A DNA stretch of 64,000 bases, from contig OX235275.1 in the NCBI GenBank assembly GCA_944472155.2, positions 56,003,228 to 56,067,227 of the forward strand. Direction: 5' to 3'. Each line of letters opens with the position of its first letter. Within the stretch, counting starts at the first letter, position 1. The position numbers and the translations under genes are program-made. The notes under the pieces are model-generated. The model made no database searches. It was not told the DNA's origin and saw nothing but the letters and a program-made list of their open reading frames with translations. Shown in pieces: positions 52,743 to 63,124 of the stretch. Source of the stretch: Trichobilharzia szidati (Eukaryota > Platyhelminthes > Trematoda > Strigeidida > Schistosomatidae).

Positions 52743-54195
52743 TTTGCTGATGACCACGTGTCGAGCATGATTTATTACTGCACATACTCATATCAAGGTA
52801 CTACTCACACAAATTTCTTGCTTCATTTATATACATGTGTAAAAATTGATTAGATATATTGTGAAATAAATAACCAGTATCTCTTGTCGTAGCAGATATC
52901 TTTATCAACAGCTGGGAAAATATTGCTCTTAATGCATTTAATGCTAGTCTAAAACTATGGTGGAGATATGTGGATGACACTATCACTTAGTGTTAAAAAC
53001 AGAACATATATCCAGCTTCTTGACACATATAAACTCACTAGTAGAGGGAATAAACTTCACATTTGAATCAGAAAATGAACAAGGAGAATTAGTTACGGCG
53101 TTAGATTGTAAAATAAAACGAATAGAAGAAGGTAAACTGCACACTAGCGTTTATAAATAGCCAACGCATTCCAACAGATATTTAGACTTTAATTCATCTC
53201 ATCCGTTATCTGTCTCTGAAGGCAGGCTCATTTGAGTGTCTAACAAAGGGAGTAGTAGCACTAAGTAGCACAAAAAAGACCTAAATGATGAAATGAAACA
53301 GATAGAATCATTAGGAATATCAAAAAGGTCAAAAGCAAAATAAAAATAATTGGTGAAACTAATAATGATAACATAAATAAGAAAGAATATAAGGCATCCA
53401 CAGTTCTACCATATAAGCAGGGGACATCTGAGACCACACGTAGGATTCTTAATAAAACAGGAATCAGAGTGGCATTCAAACTTACGAACTCATTCACGGA
53501 CAAGCTCTGTAGGCTAAAGGACCCTGTCTGCTGACCCAATTAAACAAAATAATATAATTTACAAAATACCTTGCAATGACTGTGAGGTCAACTACATAGG
53601 TCAAACTAGTAGATCGGGGGTAGTCAGCTTGTCAGAACATAAGAGTTTAGCTAAAGTTAGAATGATTGACCCCACTCGTTAAGATAAGTAATTTGGGAAA
53701 CGCTCAACAATTTAACTGCATACATTAAGACACTACCACACAATAGGGTGGGAGAGGGTTAAGATTCTAAGAAGTAATATATATGTAGGTTGGTAGAGAG
53801 ATTGATTACTGAATCCTGGTTCATCGAGTCTACATACCAAAACATGCAACGGAAATGACTCAATGCAAATACCAGAGATATGAAAGATATTATTACCACC
53901 AGTCAAATCAGAAGAGGATAATAAGTAATCTTATAGTGTACTTCAATTCACACATTATAACATTCCACCAAGTTACTTATTTTTACTATAAAAACATCTC
54001 ATTTCCCATCTGATTGTATTTTATTGATAACACTAATATTATTATTTCCGGATGTACTTCATCTTATATTGATTTTATTCAAATGTCTAATCATGAATTT
54101 TTACTCATGTATATAAATGAAGCAAGAAATTTGCGTGAGTAGTGCTTTGATATGATTATGAGCAATAAATTGTGCTCGAAACATCGTCAGTAAAT
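52743..54195 (+). mobile_element. Penelope-like element flanked by inverted terminal repeats
   Basis: Inverted arms of about 110 bp (52743-52860 and 54083-54195) share CAAATTTCTTGCTTCATTTA. Inside, on the plus strand: ADIFINSWENIALNAFNASL, LWWRYVDDTIT (RT motif with YVDD), INFTFESENEQGELVTALDC, KIKRIEEGKLHTSVYK, then NNIIYKIPCNDCEVNYIGQT (GIY-YIG start) and SEHKSLAKVR. Stops and frameshifts interrupt it. The upstream RT half is missing. The right arm carries GCUCGAAACAUCGUCAGUAAAU, a hammerhead-like 3' half. Confidence 0.85.
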
Positions 54196-54404
54196 GTCAC
54201 AGTATAACAACACTGTGTGACTTTATCAAGACAAAATTTTGTCCATAATAGAATTATACTCTACCACAGTGCCCAAGTTTTATCCTTATATCAATTTAGC
54301 AGAGATTGATTAAGACCACAATGGGGGATAAGGTTGAACATACTTTTTACTGGATAAGTATCTCTGGCTTAATTTAAATTTTCAATTTGCAGTTTAAACA
54401 CTTC

Positions 54405-54740
54405 AAGGAGGCAAAACTTCACCACAGTTTTCTTTTGGAAACCAGAAATCTCTCACATCTGTTCGATACCTATAAGTGATAATCAAGGAGGCAAGCACAA
54501 CCTTACAAGACCGTATACTACTGATTGGTTTTGATGAGTGTATTTGCTTACCACTCACATTAACTACCAGTGATGCTTGCTAGCTGGGTCGATGTTATGT
54601 AAACGCTGAATGGCCGCTTGTTAGTGGCTGACGTCATCAGCGATGTAATAGGAGGTTAAACTCTGCTCAGACAGCCACCGAATCAGTTCAAATGAACTGA
54701 TTTCTGGTTAGGTGAAATTCCACCCCCTCGAAATGTGTAG
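54405..54740. mobile_element. Foldback family F, half copy
   Basis: CAAAACTTCACCACAGTTTTC, ATAATCAAGGAGGCAAGC and GATGCTTGCTAGCTGG match 60095-60330; ends near CAGTTCAAATGAACTGATTT. Confidence 0.55.
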
Positions 54741-54841
54741 ATTATTGCGAATTTGATGTAAGCTGTTAGCAGTTCGCCTAAGTAGCCTGCCAGAAATCGA
54801 GTGTTTTGAATTGATTCGGACTGGGTATACCACCGATAGTC

Positions 54842-55200
54842 TCAACGACAATCGATGGCCAAAGCTTCAGTAATACAGATAAGTCGGGCACGCAGTGATT
54901 TTGGTAGGTTATTTTTCACTCTGTAGACAGCTTTAAAGCAAGAGGTTATAGAGATAAGATGAGCAGTATCGATCAGATGTTCAGTTATTACACTTCTTAT
55001 ATCCCCAATTCCACGTCTTCGTAACCACGTAGGATTGTGTTCTTGCACCCTCTTTGAAAAAAACCACATCAAGCGATTGATATGTCTAGCTACATAAGGG
55101 CATATGAACTGGTAAACATACATAGAGTTGGCTAACTGTGGGATCTTACCATTCAGGTTATTGAACAATAATGGTCAACTAGAAAACACTACTTTCAAGA
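54842..55200 (-). mobile_element. Penelope-like C-terminal endonuclease remnant
   Basis: The minus strand reads NSMYVYQFICPYVARHINRL MWFF, then KRVQEHNPTWLRRRGIGDIR, SVITEHLID and KNLPKSLRARLICITEALAI in part. Same subfamily as 12880-13260. Confidence 0.8.
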
Positions 55201-55431
55201 ATTTTGTAGCGAGTGTCCTTTTCAGGGACTGTGAGTTTCTTCTTTTGAGTATGGCAACAGCTGCTAAGTGACCTTTGAATTCAGGGTTCATATGTAGGAT
55301 TTTGTTGGATACAGATGTCAAATTACATTTGATGGGTTAGAACATATCTCAAGCTTCTTAACGCATTTGTGATTTATCAAAATAAAATCTTATCCATAGA
55401 GGTAGATTTTACTCTTCTTCCTCAGTATCAG

Positions 55432-55776
55432 TGTAACGACAGAAGGCAAGAGTCAGGCAACAGATCATTTATTAAGGAAATCAACACATATTTATAGATT
55501 TTCATGTACATTATTATAGATTATTGTAAGCAAACAAACACAGTCTTCTGATTGGTGGTTGTTTCTCACTGAAAGTTAATCTTTCATCTCTTTATGACTG
55601 TTTCTTGAAGGTCAGATCATCTATTTGCTAACTGTATCCGCCTACCCAAACAAAGTGTGCTGTGATTGGTTGTTGAGTCAGTCTTTGTTCTTGTTTTCTC
55701 ATGACCAATATTTGGGACGTAAACATTGACGTAAATTACTATCTACCAATTTGGCTAGCAGCCAGCTCTCACCACA
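55432..55776 (-). mobile_element. Solo Gypsy-like LTR with target-site duplication
   Basis: 345 bp, minus orientation: begins TGTGGTGAGAGC and ends CGTTACA. The flanks carry identical 4-bp TCAG at 55428-55431 and 55777-55780. No internal region follows. Same family as 31034-31386. Confidence 0.85.
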
Positions 55777-55779
55777 TCA

Positions 55780-56280
55780 GGACTACATACGCGCCGAATG
55801 CGAGTGGCAAGTGATCGAATTAGTTTTCGTTTTTGACAAATGGGTATCACTTAGAATTAGTCAGCTAACCATTCCATGACAACGTTTCACACAATAGCTG
55901 TGCATGACTCACATAGGCTGAAACTTGAAAAATCTGTTCTGTGAAGTGAGTTCAAAGATCACTAACTACTGAGTGTATATGTAAACAGTAATCTTAATAA
56001 TCATTCAAATAAATGACAGTAGAATTTAACATAACTGCTCCTAACTTTGTTTAGCACACTAGTTTGTGATTCTGTACACTTCTTTACAGTTGTGAGACAT
56101 GACTGTTGAAATAGAAAGGTGTGAACAGACTAGCCATCTTTGATCACAGCTGTTTGTGTTGTGTCTGTTGAGTTTGGTGTTAAGATATTCTCAGTAATAA
56201 TTGGGTGAACAAGCGATAAGAATTCAGTTGATATATTTAGTCTTACAGTTAGGGTGTGTTGTGCATAACAGGCTATCGAC
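55780..56280. other. Mostly unassigned; short LINE 2 trace
   Basis: 56085-56165 (ACAGTTGTGAGACATGACTG ... TTTGATCACAGC) resembles plus-strand LINE 2. Nothing else recognised. Confidence 0.45.
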
Positions 56281-56284
56281 TTTA

Positions 56285-56780
56285 TGTATTATTCCCTTGG
56301 GTTCTGAGTAGAGCATAGGGCTTCAACAGCACAACTCCATTTCGTCCTGTTCCCCGTAGTCCTCTTCAGCTGATTCAACAATTACCTATAATCTGTCATC
56401 TTCTCCTACACGTCATCCTCGTATTTGAGTTCCACTCGACGGTCTGACGTCATTAAATGGTCTTCTCACTGTATGTTCAATCTGTCTCCATTATCTTCAA
56501 CATATTTGTTGGGCAATATGTTCTTGGTTGGTTTGCTGTCTACTAGGCTTCCTTTTTGTCTATCCTTTCTCTTCGGCTGGTCATTTGATCTTCAGTATTG
56601 AACGAGGTAGGTGAGGGTACGTTGTTGATGAAAGTCGACAGTGTCTGGTTAGAAATGCTTTTGATGACATCTGCTCTAACTTTTTGAATCATATAAAAGC
56701 GCTGATTTGATATTAGTGTCGAAAATCTGAATCTTGTTCCTTATGCTGATTGTAGTAGATTTCAGGGTAATGAACGTCTC
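56285..56780 (-). mobile_element. RTE-type LINE 3' coding remnant
   Basis: Same antisense pattern as 24410-24750 and 9330-9680: TCCCTTGGGTTCTGAG, CCTCTTCAGCTG, ACGGTCTGACGTC and upstream GTTCTTGGTTGGTTTGC. Confidence 0.65.
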
Positions 56781-56784
56781 TTTT

Positions 56785-57365
56785 CAAGTATTGGTTTGTA
56801 GGGATTTTTTGTTTGATTGGTTGGAGGATTTCATCATGAGCTGACATCAGTTAGAGAACCATTGGAAAGCCACCTGAGAGTACTGCACACCTGTTTCATT
56901 CCTCTAGTTTGGGACTCTTCGTCAGTACGCACACACCGGCAGGGCTCGAACCCAGGATCTTCTGGTCACAACGGTGGCGAGCTAGCTCGTGGACCATTAA
57001 GCCACTGGGACCCGATCCAATGGCCAGTCCATGAATTCTAACTTCTGCTAATTCATGACATAGCTCGACCAATTAGCGATGTCTTCGATGAGTGACTGTC
57101 CCCACCTCCAACCTGATGCACCCTGCTGGTCACGGTTTCCCTCTAGAATACCTGGTGGGCCATTGGATTAGGTCCCACTGGCTTAATGGTCTACCAGGTA
57201 GTTCGCCTTGTAACCAGAAAGTCTTGGGTTCGAAACTTGGCGATGGGTGCGCACTGATGAAGAGTCCCAAACTAGGATAACAGGAACAGCTGTCCAGTAC
57301 TCGCAGCTGGTTTTGTAATGGTTCTCTGACTGTTGTCAGCTATGATGAAATCCTCCAACTAATGA
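56785..57365. mobile_element. Head-to-head hammerhead family A pair, complete ends
   Basis: Outer ends are inverted (CAAGTATTGGTTTGTAGGGA at left; tail with TGATGAAATCCTCCAACTAAT at right). Minus half to about 57135: ACGAAGA core, GAAA degraded, head and leader. Plus half from 57140: head CCACTGGCTTAATGGTC, ribozyme AUGAAGA with GGAACAGCUGUCCAGUAC. Both cores are mutated. Confidence 0.8.
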
Positions 57366-57443
57366 ACGTCTCTTATTTTCCCAAATCTGGCTAACTCTGA
57401 CGTCTTCATGCATGTCACCTGTGATTCACCCAATGCTTTCCAG

Positions 57444-57548
57444 ATCCAGTTAACTGTACAGCTATATTAGCTGACAAAGAACTGGGTTTAAAAAGGAGTT
57501 ACGAGTTATTACAACAAGGCATGCTACCAACCCAAGAAGTCCTTAAAT
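57444..57548 (+). CDS. Candidate internal exon of an unrecognised gene
   Basis: A 105-nt segment is bounded by a good acceptor (CAATGCTTTCCAG) and a consensus donor (AAAT|GTGAGT), phase 1 to phase 1. Its single open frame reads PVNCTAILADKELGLKRSYE then LLQQGMLPTQEVLK; this looks protein-like rather than repeat-derived, and the sequence resembles none of the repeat families around it. I found no neighbouring exon that joins in frame within the window and cannot name the gene. It could be a chance frame. Confidence 0.45.
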
Positions 57549-57549
57549 G

Positions 57550-58010
57550 TGAGTTTGATCCACTCATTTTGGAAGGTATGGACCACTTGTCTAAGGTTCT
57601 GAGATGGTTCTTTAACTGATATCCAATCCGTGATCAGACTTGCAACAAATAAATATGACTACATAGTAATAAATGTGGGTTGTATTGTGTGGCTTAATGT
57701 AATATTTTCAACTAGTTTGTCTGGGTTGTCTAGTGATTTAAAATTATAAGGACAGATAATTACTTTTCTAATACCTATAATTTATTAATCTGTTATTTGT
57801 AGAGAACACTAGTAGTGGGATTAAACACATTCATGTCTACTAATCTGTTGTTCATGCCAAATGTAGGCGCGGTGTGTGTGTGCATGTGGGTGTGTGTGGG
57901 GGGGGGGGAGAAAGGTTTTTGTAATTTTCATTTCTTGAGCGAAATTAGAGCATTTAAGTTAAGGCACGTTTCTTATCTACTTACTGAAGATTGTCTAGTC
58001 AATAAGCAAC
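57550..58010. other. Unassigned, with a G tract
   Basis: A TG/G-rich run (57870-57910) contains about ten consecutive G. No gene recognised. Confidence 0.5.
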
Positions 58011-58014
58011 CGAA

Positions 58015-58300
58015 ATTAAATCTGAGAACACTGGAAAGCTGTTTCATCCTAGTTGGAACTCTTCAACAGTACGCGCCCACCATCAGGGTTTGAACTCAGG
58101 ACATTCTGGTTACAAGGCTAGCGAACTCATTGACCATTGAGCCACTGGGACCCCGGTGGGTGTGTACTGCTGGAGAGTTTCAAACTAGGACAATGGAAAC
58201 ATGTGTCCAGTACTCCCAGCTGGTTTTCCAGTGGTTCTGAAACTGATATCAGCTCATGATCCAACCAATCAAACAAATAAAATCCCCCAAAAAACCAACA
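58015..58300. mobile_element. Head-to-head hammerhead family A pair, heads short
   Basis: Minus half to about 58152 (GUACUGUUGAAGAGUUCC core, B-box remnant). Plus half with GUACUGCUGGAGAGUUUC (A6 changed), GGACAAUGGAAAC and CAGUACUCCC, then the tail. Confidence 0.7.
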
Positions 58301-58459
58301 CTTAGAAATTGAATCAACACATATCGGGCTCACTGAAATAATAATTTGGAGTTAAAGTGACTTTAGGTGATTATATATCGTTTAAGTTTTGAAAAATTTC
58401 AGTAGTGTCTGGCTTCACCTTTCAGAACTTTTAGGGATTGAATCTAAACTGAACTAAAT

Positions 58460-58800
58460 TTTCAATGTAGAACTTTGCGTACAAAAGTGGAACAGTTCAA
58501 GTTGCCACACACCACGACAGGGCATTCAGTAAAGAAAACGGAATTATTGCGAGAGGAAGAATAATGGATTTGAGTGCTTTACATATAGAGAGAACGTAGA
58601 ATGAATGCATCTGTGCTACTGAGAACAACTATGAGTCACGTAACCAATAGTCTCCAGGTATTAACGTCTCCAGGATCCTGATCTAACAGTGTATACCTTC
58701 AAACAGGGGTGGATCCAAACCAAACTATCAAAGACATTCATGGATTGATCACCACTCACCACTCCTGACTCCTTTCGGACTCAATCCTATGTCATTCCAT
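58460..58800 (-). mobile_element. RTE-like LINE 2, 3' end, degenerate
   Basis: GTAGAACTTTGCGTACAAAAG ... GAATGCATCTGTGCTACTGA ... GGTGGATCCAAACC in reverse order of the family 3' UTR and coding end. Confidence 0.55.
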
Positions 58801-59104
58801 ATTAGTTTGTTTATTAGATATATCACATAGTGAAACAGTATTATTTATTGGATGATAAGGTTTCGAACAAAATTTATTTTTCATAATCATATCACTTATA
58901 ATTAAACGACTTCGAAACTTGAGTTTTATAGTTTTCTTTGTTCTCTCCTATTTGTCGTCGTCGTAGAGGTAGTAGAATTATTAAGATATCTCGGACGGGT
59001 GTTGAATCATTCCTATTACACGTGTTTGCAGTTGATTCAATAAACAAAGCTTCTGTTATCAATCTCTCCCTATACCCTGTGACATTAGATTTTAAAACTG
59101 TCGT

Positions 59105-60000
59105 CCTATCCCATCCTATTGTATGGTTGTGTGTAATTGCATGTAGTGAGTGCTATAGCTGAACTATTCTCTAAATTTTTTATCTTATTAGGATCAGCCA
59201 ATCTATATTTTGCTAGGTTTTTATGTTCGGCTAGTCTGACTGCCCCTGTTCTTCTACTTTGACTTATGTATTTGACCTGACAACCATTGCAGTAGGATAT
59301 TAGATAAACTAAATTGTTTTGTTTTAAAGGCTCCACAGGACTAATCCTTTAACCGACAAAGCTAGTTTCTAATTGAGTTTGTGGTTAGTTTGAATGCCAG
59401 CCACTTTTATTCCTGCCTTGTTAAGAATTCTGCGTAAGGTTTCCGAGGTTCCTTCTTTGTATGGCAGTACAAGTGATGATTTAGATTCCTTATTGTTGGT
59501 ATTGTCATTATCCTGCGCATGTCTGACATGCATGTCGTCATTAATATTATTATTATCACTATCACTACTGTCATTATTTATTTCATTTTTACATTTCCCT
59601 ACATAATTTTTGACTAATTTATCAGGTTAATTATTAAGTTTCAAAGCTTCTCTTATCTGCCTCACTTCTTGTCTTAGATTTTCCTTGGTACTACTTGGTT
59701 CTTTTTGCTCTATTATTTAAATATTTCACCAATCCTATTTTTACTGACATAGGATGGGATGATCGGAAGTCCAAATATCTGTTTGAATGTGTGGGTTTCC
59801 TGTAAACACACTAGTGTGTTTAACTTCCCATCTTCTTTCCTTTTTATGCTACAATCTAACATTGGCAGTTCCCCTTCCTGACTTTCCAATTCATAAGTGA
59901 ATTGAACTGCCTCCACCTTTAGTTAATGTGTTCGAAAAATCTATCTATATCTTGTGTTCTATGTACAGTGAATGTGTCATCTACATACCTCCACTAGATC
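59105..60000 (-). mobile_element. Penelope-like element, RT motif to endonuclease
   Basis: The reverse strand reads WRYVDDTFTVHRTQDIDRFF (YVDD near 59985), then EGELPMLDCSIKRKEDGKLN (59916-59713) and, after a gap, NNLVYLISYCNGCQVKYISQ SRRTGAVRLAEHKNLAKYRL (59336-59106), a GIY-YIG start. Stops are present. Closest to the copy at 52743-54195. Confidence 0.8.
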
Positions 60001-60040
60001 AGGAAGGCGAGCTTCCAATGTTAGATTGTAACGTAAAAAA
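60001..60040 (+). mobile_element. Short plus-strand Penelope-like piece
   Basis: QEGELPMLDCNVKN on the plus strand repeats the motif found on the minus strand at about 59880. It joins the minus copy head-to-head within the RT domain. Confidence 0.6.
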
Positions 60041-60094
60041 TAATATTCAGACTGTGTAGTGTGATTTAAATTCATTACTTGCAGATTAGTTGGA

Positions 60095-60730
60095 GATCTG
60101 CAATGTACACACAGTTCGAGGAGGTGACATTTCATCACAGTTTCCATTAGAAACCAAAATTACTCAGATCACCACAGTATATGTCATCTGCTTCATACCA
60201 TAACTAGTAATCAAGAAGGTAAGCGCAAATGCCTAAAACTATATACTTCTGGCTGACTGAGGTGAGTACTTGTATCGAGTTCACATCAACCAATAGTGTT
60301 GGCTAGACAGCCAGCCATATCGAGGTGATCTAAAAACACTGGATGATTGTTTGGTGTGCTGAGTTCATCAGTGGTATAGTCAGTTCTGATTGAACTCAGA
60401 GAGCTGAACCAGTTCAAACTAATCCATATTTCTGGCTATCTAAGCGGGCGAACATTTCACCCTTCGAACTGTGTACAGTTTGTAAAGTGACAATTTGATT
60501 TAAAGTATGACCAGGTCGCTCAAGTAGATAGCCAGAAACCTGACGGTTTAAACTGGTTTGGCTGTCTGAGTTGAGTTAGACTGGGTACATTCATAGTTAA
60601 CTCAACACCAAACGTTCGTTCAATGTCCAGGTTACCTCGAACTGGCTAGCAAGCACTGCTGATTGATATGAGTGATAAGAAACTACTCATCTCAATCATT
60701 TAGTAGTATACAGTTCTATGCATATATTAT
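60095..60730. mobile_element. Foldback family F, full copy
   Basis: Left half with TTCGAGGAGGTGACATTTC, TTGGCTAGACAGCCAGCC and TTTCTGGCTATCTAAGCGGG. The inverted right half has CTCAAGTAGATAGCCAGAAA, CGAACTGGCTAGCAAGCACT and AGTATACAGTTCTATGC. No coding capacity. Confidence 0.65.
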
Positions 60731-60734
60731 GAGT

Positions 60735-61250
60735 TAGAAAATGCAAGCGTTTCTGAGCTCTAAGCTTTTCGCCCTCATAGTAAGACGTTCATCACGTCTG
60801 ATCTTACAGACTTCCGCATGATTCAGTGTAACACTATGTGGTTAGGCAAATCTGAAATGTTCCTAAGTTGGATGAAACTCCTGGTTGATTCTTGTAGACT
60901 TCTCAGTTGGTGTTTAGCTGGTGCTAAATTATGATGAAAGTCACACATGAAATTGACTGGGTTGACACTAGTTGGATCAAATTCTAACTCTGTTTATATC
61001 AGTTTTCTCTTCAGAGAGCCTAACACTATACTCCAGTACCTTCAGGGCTATAGAATGCTAGCGAAATTCCAGTCATTTGAGTATCCCGATAATTTATTAT
61101 GTGGATATTTAAATCATTATTTATGTTAATTTTTATTTGCTTTCTGTGTCAATTCATCCAGAATAAAGTTCACTTTAAAAATGTTTACTGACTGAATTGT
61201 GTTCACTTGTTATATTATTGACCAATGAAATCTTAAAAGTCCTTGTTTCA
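60735..61250. other. Unassigned sequence
   Basis: A 60-codon frame (60947-61129) follows a fair acceptor-like TTTTCTCTTCAG but does not join the 57444 exon in phase. No gene supported. Confidence 0.4.
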
Positions 61251-61254
61251 GTCC

Positions 61255-61385
61255 ATCCTCAGTAGGTATGGACATGGGTGCATACTTCTGAAGAGTCCAA
61301 AAATAGGACGAAACAACTGTCCAGTACTGTTTGGTTTCCTTAATGGTTCACTAACTAATATATAAGATCATGATCCAACTATACT
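61255..61385 (+). mobile_element. Hammerhead SINE family A, ribozyme and tail only
   Basis: Starts at GGGTGCATACTTCTG and runs through the ribozyme to TATAAGATCATGATCCAAC. The head is missing. Confidence 0.7.
61283..61327 (+). ncRNA. Hammerhead ribozyme, near intact
   Basis: Core CUGAAGA at 61288-61294, stem II GUCC/GGAC with loop AAAAAUA, GAAA at 61310-61313, stem III ACA/UGU with loop AC, GUC triplet with predicted cleavage after 61321. Stem I has one mismatch beside the core, then four pairs. Confidence 0.65.
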
Positions 61386-61399
61386 TATGATTTCTAAAG

Positions 61400-61830
61400 C
61401 GGAATCAATCAGATACCATTATTACTTGAACATTTTTAAACGTATTGCTCAAACGAATTTGGCATTTTAGAATTTCTTCGGGATGCATAAAGTATGTTTT
61501 GATTCCTTTAAAATTTCTCAGTTGGTTAGAACGTACTTTGCTGTGTTAGCACTCTTATGTATTGTCAAATATCCAGGTCGCAGAGATTCTGAACCTTTCG
61601 TTGGTTTTAGAAGACTAAGCTTAATACACGGCACACTATGCACTGTAATCGATGCAGAACAACAGAAAACGGTTGGGTAGCATGACTGTTTATTCTTCAA
61701 GCGATAACGAAACAGATTTACAAATGGTCAATCAGTGCCAAAGTTTGTAAATAATCGTTAATATAAAATACAAGAATACTTCTGATCGCATTTCTATAAT
61801 CTTATGCCAACCAGTACACGATTAAGCAAT
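61400..61830. other. Unassigned sequence
   Basis: A 66-codon frame at 61483-61680 overlaps an equally long minus frame and has no signature I recognise. Confidence 0.4.
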
Positions 61831-61834
61831 GACA

Positions 61835-62065
61835 GCCTTCTTGTCACCCGCCATTATGGGCACCAGTTCGAATAAACAAACTCGCCTTGTAACCAGAAGG
61901 TCCTGAGTTCGAATCTCGGTGGATGTGTACTGATGAAGAGTCCCAAACTAGGACGAAACAGCTGTCCAGTACTCCCAGGTATTCCAATGGTTCTCTAACT
62001 AATGTCAGCTCATGATGAAAATCCTGTAATCAATCAAATCCCTACGAACCAACATTTGAAAACTA
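61835..62065 (+). mobile_element. Hammerhead SINE family A
   Basis: Partial head (CGCCTTGTAACCAGAAGG, GAGTTCGAATCTC), ribozyme with perfect stems (GUACUG/CAGUAC, GUCC/GGAC, ACA/UGU), GAAA and GUC, but AUGAAGA in place of CUGAAGA, and a tail ending CAACATTTGAAAAC. Confidence 0.8.
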
Positions 62066-62159
62066 TTTAATGTTCAGCAGCATTGATATGTATTTCGATG
62101 TTCTAAATTCGTATTTTTTTCAAATGCAGAATTCATATAATAATAATTTCGAGGTTTTT

Positions 62160-62390
62160 GGTTTGAAGGGATTTAATCGACTTCAAGTTAGATCACCAAA
62201 TGATTTAAGTTAGAGGACCATTGAACCACTTGAAATCAAACGGATCTCTTAAAAATCACCATTTAAAAAGGAATTAACAGTGTACTACTGGCTAACTGCG
62301 GGATAGAGTTTTAGTAAGAAGTTGTGACTAGTTGGGTCTACCATGTCAGGTGAAATTGACTGGCAGTGGCGTAATACATCAGGAATTAAC
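62160..62390. other. Unassigned, tail-like traces
   Basis: 62165-62285 resembles a decayed family A outer end (GAAGGGATTTAATCGAC; GTTAGAGGACCATTG). Nothing else. Confidence 0.4.
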
Positions 62391-62394
62391 AGAA

Positions 62395-63112
62395 GTTAGA
62401 ATTGGTTGGAGGACTTCATCATGAGCTGAGATCAGTTAGAGAACCATTGGACAACCACCTGGGAGTACTGCCAGACAGCTGTTTCCTCAGCCTAGTTCTT
62501 CAACAGTACGCACCCAAAGCCTGGGTTCGAACTCAGGACCCTCTGGTTACAAGGCTAGCGAGCTCGTAGATCAATAAGCCACCGGGATCCGATCCAATGG
62601 CCAGTCCATGAATTCTAACTTCTGCCGATTCATGACATAGCGTGACCACTTCTCATTGCCTTCTTCGATGAGTTACTGCCTCACCTTCAACTTGCTGTAA
62701 CCTACTGGTCACGGTTTCCCACTAGAACCCTGGTGCTCACTAGCGGCTGCCCCTATTCAGGCAGTTACCTGGGGTTCTAGTGGGAAGTGGTGACCAGTAG
62801 GGTACAGCAAGTTAAAGGTGAGTCAGTAACCCATCGAAGAAGGCACTGAGATTTGGTCGCGCTATTTCATGAATCGGCAGAAGTTAGAATTCACAGGCTG
62901 GCCATTGGATCGGGTCCCAGTGGCTTAATGATCTATGAGCTCGCCTTGTGTTCAAACCCGTGGTGTGGGTGCGTACTGAAGAAGAGACTCAAACTATGAC
63001 GAAACGGCCGTCTAGTACTCCATACTAGTTTTTCAATTGTTCTCCAAGTGATGTCAGCACGTGATGAAATCCTCCAACCAATGAAACAAAATCCCTACAA
63101 AGCAATACTTGG
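62395..63112. mobile_element. Head-to-head hammerhead family A pair, longest palindrome
   Basis: Minus half 62395-62740 and plus half 62735-63112, each with leader, tRNA-like head, ribozyme module and tail, meeting at the leader (CACTAGCGGCTGCCCCTATT). Minus core UUGAAGA with the stem II half lost; plus module GUACUG-AAGAAGA, GAAA, ACGGCCGUC, UAGUACUCC. Confidence 0.85.
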
Positions 63113-63124
63113 AAGTAAGTTAGA

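Noticed and set aside
53261..53539. Hydrophobic minus-strand frame that could suggest a membrane protein
   Set aside because: It is the complement of a Penelope-like coding region, whose Lys/Ile-rich codons read as Phe/Leu/Ser on the other strand.
59394..59606. Leu/Ser-rich plus frame
   Set aside because: Complement of a Penelope-like fragment, the same artefact as at 53261.
60985..61130. Possible exon after TTTTCTCTTCAG
   Set aside because: Phase does not fit the candidate exon at 57444-57548 (a stop results), and the peptide has no recognisable character.
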